64,000 nt of DNA from contig NC_014221.1 in assembly GCF_000092425.1 (NCBI RefSeq), positions 1,493,001 to 1,557,000 on the forward strand. Reading direction: 5' to 3'. The stretch comes from Truepera radiovictrix DSM 17093. GTDB lineage: Bacteria > Deinococcota > Deinococci > Deinococcales > Trueperaceae. Under the pieces are notes generated by a model. It saw nothing but the letters and a program-made list of their open reading frames with translations, was not told the DNA's origin and ran no database searches. Positions 1-9,155 of the stretch are shown here, piece after piece. Numbering within the stretch: the first letter of the stretch is position 1; every line of letters begins with the position of its first letter. Both the position numbers and the translations under genes were made by a program.

Positions 1-432
1 CGCGACGCCCTGGAGGCGGTTTTAGAGCACAAGGAGACGCTCGGCGGGCCGCAGCACAAGGTCTTTTACCTGCAGGAGTTCGTCCGCAAACCCGGCCGCG
101 ACATCCGCGCGTTCGTCGTGGGCGGCGAGGTCGTCGCGGCCATCTACCGCACTTCTGAGCACTGGGTGACCAACACGGCGCGCGGGGCGGTGGCGACGAA
201 CTGCCCGCTCACCTCCGAGCTGCAGGACGTGGCCCTGGCCGCAGCCGCAGCGGTAGGGGGCGGCGTGGTGGCGGTCGACCTGCTCGAGTCGGAGCGCGGG
301 CTGTTGGTCGTTGAAGTCAACCACACCATGGAGTTTCGCAACTCGGTGGCGACCACCGGCGTCGACATCCCGGGTCGCGTCGTGGCGCACGCGCTTAAGC
401 AGGCGGGCGTCTTCGTCTCGTCGGCTGTCTAA
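1..432 (+). CDS. lysX: LysX, LysW-aminoadipate ligase (3' part only)
   Basis: This is the C-terminal 143 residues of an ATP-grasp ligase, open at the left edge of the window. LysX joins alpha-aminoadipate to the C-terminal glutamate of the carrier protein LysW, the first step of the carrier-bound half of lysine synthesis. The visible stretch has the metal- and ATP-binding end of the ATP-grasp fold, with [11 protein letters not shown] near residue 107, typical of LysX/ArgX rather than RimK. The assignment is supported by lysY, lysZ, lysJ and lysK in the next 9 kb. It stops at TAA 430-432. A RimK-like ligase is the alternative but fits the context poorly. Confidence 0.93.
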   Translation, partial: RDALEAVLEHKETLGGPQHKVFYLQEFVRKPGRDIRAFVVGGEVVAAIYRTSEHWVTNTARGAVATNCPLTSELQDVALAAAAAVGGGVVAVDLLESERGLLVVEVNHTMEFRNSVATTGVDIPGRVVAHALKQAGVFVSSAV

Positions 433-489
433 GGACCTAGCGCGCGTAGAGCCCGCACGCTAAGCTCGAGCAGCCTGCGCCCCCAAGCC

Positions 490-924
490 CTAGCCCGCGT
501 CGAGCGGATGGCGCCACCTGAGGCCGGGGAAGCGCGCAACGCCTCGGTCGGCGGTCGCTAGCTCGCTACCCGATTCGATGGCGAGCGCGGCGAGGTAGGC
601 GTCCGGTACCACGTTCCCTTTGGCGCCTACTGCATGGCAGAGCTGGAGAAAGATGCGCCAGTGACGCTCGCCCGGTGCCAGGATGACGCAGTTGGGTTGC
701 GCCCTGATGTCCTCTAGGTACTCGAGCGCGTCGTCTAGAGGGGACGGCGGTGAGAAGACGCGAGGATGCGTCACGACCCGTATGAAGCCGCTGCATACGA
801 TATCGGCGAGGCCGAAAGCGGCGTCTTGGTTGACGAGCTTTTCGAGCCACCCCACGTACGCCGGGTGCTGCGGCGCGTCCGGTCTAAAGGCGTAGACCAG
901 CGGATTGATGTCGAGCAGGATCAC
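490..924 (-). CDS. VapC-type PIN-domain toxin (pair 1)
   Basis: A 144-aa PIN-domain protein, the usual VapC length. It opens with MILLDIN, giving the first metal-binding Asp, and carries VVPDAYLAALA and ATADRGVARFPGLRW in the second half, where the other acidic residues sit. VapC proteins are Mg-dependent RNases. It starts at GTG 924, overlapping the upstream antitoxin stop by 4 bp (GTGA), so translation is probably coupled. It is clearly related to the toxin at 7255-7692. The target RNA cannot be read from sequence. Confidence 0.88.
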   Translation of the reverse strand: MILLDINPLVYAFRPDAPQHPAYVGWLEKLVNQDAAFGLADIVCSGFIRVVTHPRVFSPPSPLDDALEYLEDIRAQPNCVILAPGERHWRIFLQLCHAVGAKGNVVPDAYLAALAIESGSELATADRGVARFPGLRWRHPLDAG

Positions 925-1169
925 CCCCGGCCTTCCATCAGGTCGAGCAGCGCCGCATTGTCGTCGAGGTCTACCCCCGGTTGCAAACCCTTAGCCGGAC
1001 CTCGGTAGACCTTCGGTGTAAAAGGTGGGCGGTCGCGCGCGCCCTTACGCCGCGCGAGTCGTTCGCGCAACGCCTCTTCGATCACGGCGGTGAGCGTCTG
1101 GTTCGTCTCGGCAGCTAAACGCTTCGCTTCCCGCAGCAGCTCGTCGTCCAAACGAATGGTGGTTCTCAT
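921..1169 (-). CDS. VapB-type antitoxin (pair 1)
   Basis: An 82-aa protein that begins MRTTIRLDDELLREAKRLA, a ribbon-helix-helix DNA-binding N-terminus typical of CopG/VapB-like antitoxins; the basic and Pro-rich C-terminal half would bind the toxin. It lies directly upstream of the PIN toxin on the minus strand with a 4-bp overlap. The start codon is preceded at 7 nt by a TATGCT box, so the mRNA may be leaderless. It is divergent from lysY. Confidence 0.85.
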   Translation of the reverse strand: MRTTIRLDDELLREAKRLAAETNQTLTAVIEEALRERLARRKGARDRPPFTPKVYRGPAKGLQPGVDLDDNAALLDLMEGRG

Positions 1170-1176
1170 GCATCAG

Positions 1177-1182
1177 AGCATA
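1177..1182 (-). promoter_or_regulatory. -10 box of VapB pair 1 (leaderless type)
   Basis: TATGCT on the minus strand, 7 nt before the ATG at 1169. This fits the TANNNT-N5-7-start pattern seen repeatedly in this window. Confidence 0.5.
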
Positions 1183-1183
1183 G

Positions 1184-2266
<1,083 letters not shown>

Positions 2267-2373
2267 GCCCGTGGTGTGTGGCTCGTGGCCTGTGGGTTAT
2301 GGGTGGGTCCGTGGTTCGCGCGTTCTATGAGCTTAGCGGCGCCCAGGGGGGTGTGGGGCAGGTATAACGGGGG

Positions 2374-3816
2374 ATGGGCAAACGCATCCGCATCGACGCC
2401 GGAACGATCGTCGCTTGCCAAGGGGGGGAGCACCGCATCCTCGAGGGGGGCTGCCTGGTTACCGAGGGCAACACCATTCACTACGTCGGCAAGCGCTTTT
2501 CGGAGCCGGTCGACGAGGTCATCGACGCCACGGACTGCCTCGTCACCCCCGGGCTCATCAACGTCCACACCCACCTCTTCGAGTCGCCGCTCGACAAGAC
2601 GCTCGTCGAGGACATCGGCCGGCGCGAGTTCGCCAACTCCAAGCTGGTCGACGTGCTGCCGGGTAAGGCGCGGGCGATGGACGAGGCGGCCGAACGGGCG
2701 TGCGTGGACTTCTCGATGCTCGAGCTGATTCGCACGGGCACCACCACGGTCATGGAGATCGGTTTCGTCGGCGCCTACACCGCCGAGGCCGCCGAGCGCG
2801 CGGGGCTGCGCGCCTACATCGCCGACGGCTACCGTTCGGGCCGCTGGACCACCGACGACGGGCGCAGCGTCCGCTACGTCTGGGACGAGGCGGCCGGTTG
2901 GGAGGGCCTGGAGCGGGCGGTCGCTCTCATCGAGCAGCTAGGCGGGCGGGCTGGGGGGCGCATCCAGGGTTTTTTGTCGCCCATGCAGGTCGACACCTGC
3001 ACCGCCGAGCTGCTCGTCAAAAGCCGCGAGCTCTCCGACGCGCTCGGTGTGCCGCTGGCCCTGCACGCCAGCCAGGCGGTCTTCGAGTTCGACGAGATGC
3101 TGCGCCGTCACGGCCGGACGCCCGTCGAGTGGCTGGAGGAGATCGGTTTTTTAGGCGAGCGCTGCATCCTGGGCCACGCCATCTTGCCCGCCGGGCACAG
3201 CTGGGTGCAGTGCGCGGGCGACGACTTAAGCATCCTAGCCCGTCACGGCGTCTCGGTCGCGCACTGCGCCTGGGTGTTCGCGCGTAGCGGCATCGTGATG
3301 GAGAGCTTTCCCAAGTATCAAGACGCCGGCATCAACCTCTGTTTGGGGGCCGACAGCGCGCCGCAGTCGATGATCGAAGCGATGCGCTGGGCGGCGATCC
3401 TGGGCAAGGTCGCCCACCGCCAGGCGGCGCGCGCGACCGCCGCCGACGTCTTTAACGCGGCGACCCTCAACGCCGCGAAAGCCCTGCAGCGCCCCGACTT
3501 AGGGAGGCTCGAGGCCGGCGCCAAAGCCGACCTTTTGGTGTGGGACCTCACGGGGCTCGGTTTCACCCCCTGCCGCGACCCGATCCGCGCGCTCGTCTAT
3601 AGCGCCCAAGCCGAGGACCTTAAGGCCGTGATGATCGACGGCGCCTGGGTGATGCAGGAAGGGCGGGTGCTCACCGTCGACGAGGCGGCCGTGACGGCGC
3701 GGCTGCGCGAGGCGGCGGCGCGGGTGTGGTCGCGCTTCGGGCCGGGCGACTGGGCCGAGCGCACTGTGGACGAGCTGTCGCCGCCCAGCTTCGCGCCGTT
3801 TGAGGGTGAGGCCTAA
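2374..3816 (+). CDS. Amidohydrolase-family deaminase or chlorohydrolase-like enzyme
   Basis: A 480-aa metal-dependent hydrolase of the amidohydrolase superfamily, in the branch with SsnA, TrzN/AtzA and the MTA/SAH and guanine/cytosine deaminases. Visible metal ligands are NVHTHLF near residue 66, LHASQ near residue 230, GHAI near 270, and LGADSAPQSM near 330, which supplies the Asp. N- and C-terminal beta strands form the usual composite sandwich. The substrate is unknown. It sits between lysY and lysZ on the same strand but has no known role in lysine synthesis. A TATAAC box lies 5 nt upstream of the ATG. Confidence 0.82.
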   Translation: MGKRIRIDAGTIVACQGGEHRILEGGCLVTEGNTIHYVGKRFSEPVDEVIDATDCLVTPGLINVHTHLFESPLDKTLVEDIGRREFANSKLVDVLPGKARAMDEAAERACVDFSMLELIRTGTTTVMEIGFVGAYTAEAAERAGLRAYIADGYRSGRWTTDDGRSVRYVWDEAAGWEGLERAVALIEQLGGRAGGRIQGFLSPMQVDTCTAELLVKSRELSDALGVPLALHASQAVFEFDEMLRRHGRTPVEWLEEIGFLGERCILGHAILPAGHSWVQCAGDDLSILARHGVSVAHCAWVFARSGIVMESFPKYQDAGINLCLGADSAPQSMIEAMRWAAILGKVAHRQAARATAADVFNAATLNAAKALQRPDLGRLEAGAKADLLVWDLTGLGFTPCRDPIRALVYSAQAEDLKAVMIDGAWVMQEGRVLTVDEAAVTARLREAAARVWSRFGPGDWAERTVDELSPPSFAPFEGEA

Positions 3817-3912
3817 ATGGCGGCTGCGCAGCCGCGGGCGCCGTGAAGCGGGAGCGCGCGGTTGATCCCGGCGGGGTGCAAGGGGGCAAGCAGCCTCGGC
3901 GCGTGGGGTGAT

Positions 3913-3932
3913 GCGTATGGTAGCATATACGC
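3913..3932. promoter_or_regulatory. Candidate antitoxin operator
   Basis: Perfect inverted repeat GCGTAT-N8-ATACGC ending 1 nt before the start codon of the ribbon-helix-helix antitoxin at 3934. RHH antitoxins usually autoregulate through such palindromes. Binding is inferred. Confidence 0.45.
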
Positions 3933-3933
3933 T

Positions 3934-4224
3934 ATGAAACGGACGACGGTGTACGTAGATGAAAAGACCGACCTCGAGTTGGCGCACCTCGCTAGGCAGC
4001 AAGGGCGTCCCAAGGCCGAACTCGTGCGTGAGGCGCTCTCTCGCTACGTCGAGCGTCAGCGCACGCCGCGTCCCCTGCCCCGCTCCGTCGGCATGGGTCG
4101 GAGCGGTCTGCCCGATCTCGCCGAGCGCACAGACGAGCTGCTGGGTGGCCTTTACGAGGAGGAGCACGCGAGCGTCACGGCAGCGTCGAGGGAGCGCCAG
4201 AGGGACGAGGAAGCGCAAGGGTGA
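3934..4224 (+). CDS. Ribbon-helix-helix antitoxin (pair 2)
   Basis: A 96-aa protein beginning MKRTTVYVDEKTDLELAHLA, a ribbon-helix-helix module, with VREALSRYVERQ closing the DNA-binding domain. The rest is charged and probably disordered, the region that would neutralise the toxin. I used ATG 3934 rather than an upstream GTG/ATG extension because the RHH strand normally starts within a few residues of Met. Its stop overlaps the toxin start by 4 bp (GTGA). Confidence 0.85.
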   Translation: MKRTTVYVDEKTDLELAHLARQQGRPKAELVREALSRYVERQRTPRPLPRSVGMGRSGLPDLAERTDELLGGLYEEEHASVTAASRERQRDEEAQG

Positions 4225-4628
4225 GCCTCCTCGCCGATACGAGCGGGGTGTTGGTGCTGCTCGACGCCGACCACGCGCTTCACCACGCTGCCAGGTCGCT
4301 CCTAGAACGAGAGGTGCTCATCGTGCCGAGCTCCATCCTCGGTGAGGTGGACTACCTGGCGAACGCGCGGTTGGGCGCCCAGACGGCACGAGCGTTTTTA
4401 GAGGACACGGTCACCGGCGCCTACGACTTCGTGCAGGTCGAGCTCGAAGACATGCGGCGCGCGCTCGCGCTCATGCAGCAGTACCGGGACGCGCACATCG
4501 GATTCGTGGACGCTTCGATCGTCGCGCTCGCCGAACGGTACCGCCTGCGCCGCATCCTGACGTTAGATAGCCGTCACTTCAGCCTCTTCCGCCCCGCGGG
4601 GCTCGGCCATCTGGAGCTGCTGCCGTGA
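4221..4628 (+). CDS. PIN-domain toxin (pair 2), overlapping lysZ
   Basis: A 135-aa PIN-domain protein: SLLADTSG gives the first Asp, SSILGEVDYL the conserved Glu, FVDASIVALAE the central Asp, and LDSRHFSLFRP the last Asp. It starts at GTG 4221 inside the antitoxin stop and ends inside the GTG start of lysZ (4625), both as GTGA overlaps. That makes antitoxin, toxin and lysZ one translationally coupled unit. Its sequence is not close to toxins 1 and 3, so it is a separate acquisition. Confidence 0.87.
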   Translation: MSLLADTSGVLVLLDADHALHHAARSLLEREVLIVPSSILGEVDYLANARLGAQTARAFLEDTVTGAYDFVQVELEDMRRALALMQQYRDAHIGFVDASIVALAERYRLRRILTLDSRHFSLFRPAGLGHLELLP

Positions 4629-5428
4629 TCGTCGTCAAGGTCGGCGGCTCTACGGGTATCGACTACGATGCCCTGTGCGAGGACGTCGCGGCGCTCTGGC
4701 GGGAGGGCCAGCGGCTCGTGCTGGTCCACGGCGGCAGCGCCGAAACGAACCGCGTCGCCGAGGCGCTCGGGCACCCCCCCAAGTTCGTCACCTCCCCCTC
4801 GGGCTACACGAGCCGCTTTACCGACCGCGAGACCCTGGAGATCTTCGAGATGGTCTACTGTGGCAAGCAGAACAAGGGTCTTGTCGAGCGGCTCCAGCGC
4901 CTCGGCGTGAACGCGGTCGGGCTCTCGGGGTTAGACGGCCGCCTCTTCGAGGGCAAGCACAAGGACAAGGTGCGCAGCGTGGAAGGCGGCAAGGTCAAGG
5001 TGCTGCGCGGCGACCACACCGGTACCGTCGAGCGGGTGAACACGGGGCTCCTCACGCTCCTCTTGGAGAGCGGCTACCTACCCGTCCTGACGCCGCCGGG
5101 GGTGTCTTTTGAAGGCGTCGCCATTAACGTCGACGGCGACCGCGCGGCGGCGGCCGTGGCGGTCGCGCTTCAGGCCGAGGCGCTGCTGCTTCTCTCGAAC
5201 GTCCCCGGGTTGCTGCGTGACTTCCCGGACGAAGCGTCGCTTATCCCCGAGATCCCCGCTGGTGAGGTCGAGAGCTACCTCGGCTTCGCGCGGGACCGGA
5301 TGAAAAAGAAGGTCCTGGGTGCGGCCGAGGCGGTGCAGGGGGGGGTGAAGCGGGTGGTCTTTGGTGACGCTCGAGTCCGCCAGCCGGTGCGTGCGGCGCT
5401 CTCGGGGCGGGGTACGGTCGTTCGCTGA
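4625..5428 (+). CDS. lysZ: LysZ, LysW-aminoadipate kinase
   Basis: A 267-aa amino-acid kinase of the ArgB/LysZ type that phosphorylates the side chain of LysW-bound alpha-aminoadipate. IVVKVGGS at the N-terminus and VHGGSAETNRVAEALG near residue 40 form the nucleotide and substrate loops; NVDGDRAAAAVA near 180 and LLLLSNVPGLL near 200 are the other conserved blocks. The start is GTG 4625, overlapping the upstream PIN toxin by 4 bp. The stop overlaps the Nudix ATG by 1 base (TGATG). Confidence 0.94.
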   Translation: MIVVKVGGSTGIDYDALCEDVAALWREGQRLVLVHGGSAETNRVAEALGHPPKFVTSPSGYTSRFTDRETLEIFEMVYCGKQNKGLVERLQRLGVNAVGLSGLDGRLFEGKHKDKVRSVEGGKVKVLRGDHTGTVERVNTGLLTLLLESGYLPVLTPPGVSFEGVAINVDGDRAAAAVAVALQAEALLLLSNVPGLLRDFPDEASLIPEIPAGEVESYLGFARDRMKKKVLGAAEAVQGGVKRVVFGDARVRQPVRAALSGRGTVVR

Positions 5429-5892
5429 TGCCGCGAGACGTCTCGGTCACGGTGGGCGCGCACCTTTTCAACCTCCGCGTCGCCGCTATCATCCGCCGTC
5501 AAGGAAACGTGCTCGTCAACAGGCTTCGTGACCAGGACTTCTGGTTCTTACCGGGTGGCAGGGTGCAGGAAGGGGAAGCGACCCGAGAAGCCCTCCTACG
5601 CGAGCTGCGGGAGGAGCTCGGGGCCGAATGCCGCGCCCACCGCCCCGTCTTCTTTCACGAGAACTTCTTTCGGCATGACGGCAAACGCTTCCACGAGGTG
5701 TGCGTGTACTATGACGTTGAGCTGCCGCCGGACGCAGCGACGCTAAGCGACGTTTCAGCGGCTGATGGTGGTATCGACCTTGAGTGGCTCGAGCTGACGC
5801 AGCTTAGCAGCATCAATCTGCAACCCCCTTTTTTACCCTCACGTCTTCAAACATTACCGCTAGGACTCGAGCACGTTGTCAGCCGCAACTAG
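5428..5892 (+). CDS. Nudix hydrolase
   Basis: A 154-aa Nudix protein with a clean Nudix box at residues 43-65 (GGRVQEGE followed by REALLRELREELGAE), so the Mg-binding and catalytic Glu residues are present. It hydrolyses a nucleoside-diphosphate-linked compound; the substrate cannot be told. It is coupled to lysZ by a 1-base overlap and is followed after 7 bases by lysJ, so it is transcribed with the lysine genes, although no Nudix step is known in that pathway. A role in clearing a damaged nucleotide is possible but unsupported. Confidence 0.9.
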   Translation: MPRDVSVTVGAHLFNLRVAAIIRRQGNVLVNRLRDQDFWFLPGGRVQEGEATREALLRELREELGAECRAHRPVFFHENFFRHDGKRFHEVCVYYDVELPPDAATLSDVSAADGGIDLEWLELTQLSSINLQPPFLPSRLQTLPLGLEHVVSRN

Positions 5893-5899
5893 GAGAGGC

Positions 5900-7105
5900 A
5901 TGTCACAGACGCAGACGAAAACGCAGGAGATTCTGGCGCGCGACGCCGAGCACCACACCGGCCTCTGGAAGCCCGACGTGGTCTTCACCCACGGCGACGG
6001 CGTGAAGCTCTACGACGCCGAGGGCAGGGAGTACCTCGACTGCATGGCGGGGATCGCGGTTGCCAGCATCGGCCACGGCAACAAGCGCTTGGCTAGGGCG
6101 GTCGCCGAGCAGGCCGAAAAGCTCATCATCTGCTCGCAGGCGCACGCCAACGACGCCCGCGTCCGGTTCTACGAGCTGCTCTTTTCGTTTGTGCCGCCCG
6201 AGCTGGGCTTGACGCGGGTCTTTATGGCCAACTCGGGTTCGGAGGTCAACGAAGCGGCGCTCAAGTGGGCGCGCGCGGCGACCGGCCGGCGGGGCTTCGT
6301 GGCGGCGCGGCGCGGTTTTTCGGGGCGCACCTTGGGGGTCCTCGGGCTCACCTGGGAGCCCAAGTACCGCGAGCCCTTCGCGCCCTCCCCCTACCCCGTG
6401 ACCTTCGTCGGTTACAACAACGTGAGCGAGCTCGAGGCGGCGGTGACCGACGAGACGGCGGCGGTGTTTTTGGAGCCCGTGCAGGGCGAGGGGGGGATGC
6501 ACCCGGCAACGCCGGAGTTTTTAGAGGCGGCGAGAGCGCTCTCGCGTGAGCGCGGCGCGCTGCTCATCATGGACGAGGTGCAGTCCGGCGTCGGGCGTAC
6601 GGGCAAGTTCTTGGCCACGGAGCACTACGGCGTAGCGCCCGACATGGTGACGCTCGCCAAGGGCTTGGGTGGCGGCGTGCCCATCGGCGCGCTGCTAATG
6701 ACGGATGAGGTGGCGCGCGCCATGCCCCCCGGCGGCCACGGCACCACCTTTGGCGGCAACGCGCTCGCCTCGGCGGCGGCGGCGGCGGTTCTAGAGGAGC
6801 TCCGGGCGCGGGGGCTGATCGAGAACGCGGCGGAGGTCGGGGCGTACTTTCAGGAGCGGCTGCGCGCGCTCCCCGCGCCGCAGATCCGCACCGTGCGCGG
6901 CCTCGGTCTGATGATCGGGGTCGAGTTCAAGCTCAAGGTGGCGCCCATCGTCGCCGCGCTGCGGGGCGCTGGGGTGTTGGTCATCAACGCCGGGGCGACG
7001 GTCATCCGCTTCGTGCCGCCTTTAACCATCACCCGCGCCGAGGTCGACGAGGTGGTCGCGCGCTTGGGCCGCGTGCTGGAGGCGCAAGCGGTGAACCCCG
7101 CGTGA
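5900..7105 (+). CDS. lysJ: LysJ, LysW-aminoadipate semialdehyde aminotransferase
   Basis: A 401-aa class III PLP-dependent aminotransferase (ArgD/LysJ group) that converts the LysW-bound semialdehyde to LysW-lysine. Visible blocks are [12 protein letters not shown], the phosphate-binding [32 protein letters not shown], and the PLP lysine at about residue 254 in [16 protein letters not shown] used ATG 5900, which has a strong AGGAGAGG ribosome-binding site at 5891-5898, instead of an in-frame upstream ATG at 5876 inside the Nudix gene. Confidence 0.94.
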   Translation: MSQTQTKTQEILARDAEHHTGLWKPDVVFTHGDGVKLYDAEGREYLDCMAGIAVASIGHGNKRLARAVAEQAEKLIICSQAHANDARVRFYELLFSFVPPELGLTRVFMANSGSEVNEAALKWARAATGRRGFVAARRGFSGRTLGVLGLTWEPKYREPFAPSPYPVTFVGYNNVSELEAAVTDETAAVFLEPVQGEGGMHPATPEFLEAARALSRERGALLIMDEVQSGVGRTGKFLATEHYGVAPDMVTLAKGLGGGVPIGALLMTDEVARAMPPGGHGTTFGGNALASAAAAAVLEELRARGLIENAAEVGAYFQERLRALPAPQIRTVRGLGLMIGVEFKLKVAPIVAALRGAGVLVINAGATVIRFVPPLTITRAEVDEVVARLGRVLEAQAVNPA

Positions 7106-7218
7106 CGGGGGAGGCGCGAGGCGGCGCTCGAAAGCCGAGGACTCACGTAGACGCCCTGTTAGACGGCCTCGACGCGCTCCTACGCGCGCAGGGGGTGTTC
7201 GAGACCGCCTCCGTTTAG
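7102..7218 (+). other. Small ORF or gene-end remnant after lysJ
   Basis: A 38-codon frame from GTG 7102, overlapping the lysJ stop as GTGA and ending at TAG 7216-7218. Its second half reads THVDALLDGLDALLRAQG, which resembles the last helix of PLP aminotransferases, so it may be the tail of a deleted gene rather than a microprotein. Support is limited to the overlap and the helix-like composition. Confidence 0.25.
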
Positions 7219-7254
7219 GCGCGTCGTTCGCCCTCGAGGTGGGGTGCTAGCGCT

Positions 7255-7692
7255 CTAGGGCGCTTCTGCTAGAGGATTACGCCACTTAAGGCGAGGAAAC
7301 CGGCCGAAGTCGCCATCCGTGCTGCACAGGGTGAGGCCGTGCTCTAGGGCCAAGGCGGCGAGGTGGGCGTCGGGGATGAGGTTGGCCGTGGCGCCTGTTT
7401 GCGTGACGAGGTCCCTCAGCAGCTTCGGGTGTTCTGCGGTAGGGGTGGGTAGCCAAACCGAGGGAACGCTCAGCCACGCCTCGACCTGGGCCCACGCCTC
7501 CGCTGCGGTGAGGGGGCGTTCAAAGACCCTCGGGTTGGTGGTCAGTCGTAAAAAAGCGAGCAGCGAAGGCCAGGGCAACCCGACGCGGTAACCCGCACTG
7601 AGCTGCGCGTCGAGCCACGCGTGTGCCGCGTGGTGCTGAGGCGAGCCCATCACGTGGGCGTAGATCAGCAGGTTGGCGTCGATCAGGATCAA
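7255..7692 (-). CDS. VapC-type PIN-domain toxin (pair 3)
   Basis: A 145-aa PIN toxin closely resembling toxin 1: MILIDANLLIYAHV at the N-terminus, LIPDAHLAALALEHG in the middle and CSTDGDFGRFPRLKW near the end supply the acidic metal ligands. It starts at TTG 7692, overlapping the antitoxin stop by 4 bp. The shared core with toxin 1 suggests duplication or two imports of one family. Confidence 0.88.
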   Translation of the reverse strand: MILIDANLLIYAHVMGSPQHHAAHAWLDAQLSAGYRVGLPWPSLLAFLRLTTNPRVFERPLTAAEAWAQVEAWLSVPSVWLPTPTAEHPKLLRDLVTQTGATANLIPDAHLAALALEHGLTLCSTDGDFGRFPRLKWRNPLAEAP

Positions 7693-7931
7693 CCGTGGTG
7701 GGCGCCTTCAGCTACCTCGAGCGCGTCGGCTACGCTATCTAGGTTGACCAACGCCCTTCCCAAAGAGACCGTCTGCGTCCTAAAGGCGTCCGTGGCTCGT
7801 GGCTGCTCGAGAGCCACGAGCCCTTCGCGTAGGGCGCGGTTGACGAGCGACTTGAAGCTTTCCCCGCGCTCCTTTTGAAGGCGCCGAAGGCGCTTCTCTA
7901 CGTCATCGTCAAGGGTGAGGGTCGTTCTCAT
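7689..7931 (-). CDS. VapB-type antitoxin (pair 3)
   Basis: An 80-aa protein starting MRTTLTLDDDVEKRLRRLQKE, a ribbon-helix-helix antitoxin N-terminus, with FKSLVNRALREGL completing the DNA-binding fold. It precedes its PIN toxin with a 4-bp overlap. A TACAGT box lies 5 nt upstream of ATG 7931. It is divergent from lysK. Confidence 0.86.
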   Translation of the reverse strand: MRTTLTLDDDVEKRLRRLQKERGESFKSLVNRALREGLVALEQPRATDAFRTQTVSLGRALVNLDSVADALEVAEGAHHG

Positions 7932-7936
7932 ACCTT

Positions 7937-7942
7937 ACTGTA
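7937..7942 (-). promoter_or_regulatory. -10 box of VapB pair 3 (leaderless type)
   Basis: TACAGT on the minus strand, 5 nt before the ATG. The intervening AAGGT could also act as a weak ribosome-binding site. Confidence 0.45.
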
Positions 7943-8002
7943 GAAAAGCATGCATCAAGCGGTCAACCTGCTGATGTGCTGATGCCTAGAGCCCCCTCCT
8001 GT

Positions 8003-8008
8003 TACGAT
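8003..8008 (+). promoter_or_regulatory. -10 box of lysK (leaderless type)
   Basis: TACGAT 6 nt before ATG 8015, with no purine-rich ribosome-binding site between. It suggests lysK has its own promoter, separate from lysZ-lysJ. Confidence 0.5.
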
Positions 8009-8014
8009 GGCCCC

Positions 8015-9097
8015 ATGCTGCAGGTCGCCGACCTCCTCGCCGAAGCCGTCGCCATCCCCAGCGTCTCGGGCGCCGAGGCCGAGGTCGCGCGTTTTCTGGT
8101 CTCGCGGATGGCGGGGTTTTGCGACGCGGCCTACCTCGACGCCGCGGGCAACGCGGTCGGCCGCGTCGGTAAGGGGCCTTTCAAGGTGTACGTTCTAGGG
8201 CACATCGACACCGTTCCGGGCGTGGTGCCTGTGCGCGTGGAGGGGGGCAAGCTCTACGGGCGCGGCGCGGTGGACGCCAAAGGCCCCTTCTGCGCGGCCC
8301 TAGCGGCGGCCTCGAGGCTCACGGAGGCGGCCAAGGGGGCGCTCAGCGTCACCCTCATCGGCGCGGTCGAGGAGGAGGCGCCCTCCAGCAAGGGCGCGCG
8401 GCACGCGCTCGTGACGCTCCCCAAACCCGACCTGGTGATCATTGGCGAGCCCTCGGGTTGGGACGCCGTGACGCTCGGCTACAAGGGGCGGCTCGTCGCC
8501 AAGCTGGCGCTCGAAAAGCCCAACTTCCACTCGGCGGGGGAGGGCAGCACGGCGGCTGAGGCGCTGCTTGAGGTGTGGGAGGGCCTCAAGGGGTGGGCGC
8601 AAGGGGCCTCGGGGGCGGGGCTCTTTGACAGCGTGCAGCTCGCCCTCCAGAGCCTCAACACCCAGTGCGACGGTTTGACGCAGCGCGCCGAGGCGACCAT
8701 CGGGCTGCGGCTGCCGCCCGCATGGCCGCCCGAGCGGGCCGAAGGGGCCTTGCGCGCGCTGCTCGCGGGCGTCCCCGGCCTACGCGCTACCTTCACGGGG
8801 CACGAGGTCCCCTACCGCGGCCCCAAGGACACGCCGCTCACGCGCGCCTTTCGCGTGGCCATCCGCGAAGCGGGGGGGACGCCGCGCCTGAAACTCAAAA
8901 CCGGCACCTCGGATATGAACGTGGTCGCGCCCGTTTGGGACGTGCCGATGGTGGCCTACGGCCCCGGCGACTCGGCTTTGGACCACACGCCGGACGAGCA
9001 CGTGGAACTTGCGGAGCTAGAGCGCGCCGTCGGCGTGTTGGAGGGGGTTTTAGAGCACCTTAGCCGCAAGGTGGGCCGAAGCGCAGAGACGCTCTAA
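8015..9097 (+). CDS. lysK: LysK, LysW-lysine hydrolase
   Basis: A 360-aa M20-family metallopeptidase that releases lysine from the C-terminus of LysW, the last step of the pathway. Metal ligands are visible in LGHIDTVPG (His, about residue 66), [11 protein letters not shown] (Asp, about 90), the catalytic [12 protein letters not shown] (about 120) and TSDMNVV near residue 305. ATG 8015 is chosen because [19 protein letters not shown] is a normal M20 N-terminus and the upstream extension contains the TACGAT box. Confidence 0.92.
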   Translation: MLQVADLLAEAVAIPSVSGAEAEVARFLVSRMAGFCDAAYLDAAGNAVGRVGKGPFKVYVLGHIDTVPGVVPVRVEGGKLYGRGAVDAKGPFCAALAAASRLTEAAKGALSVTLIGAVEEEAPSSKGARHALVTLPKPDLVIIGEPSGWDAVTLGYKGRLVAKLALEKPNFHSAGEGSTAAEALLEVWEGLKGWAQGASGAGLFDSVQLALQSLNTQCDGLTQRAEATIGLRLPPAWPPERAEGALRALLAGVPGLRATFTGHEVPYRGPKDTPLTRAFRVAIREAGGTPRLKLKTGTSDMNVVAPVWDVPMVAYGPGDSALDHTPDEHVELAELERAVGVLEGVLEHLSRKVGRSAETL

Positions 9098-9155
9098 ACC
9101 TCCCGGCGCGCCCTCGCACCCAAAGGCCGACTCGGTGGTGCTTTGGTTGCAGTGG

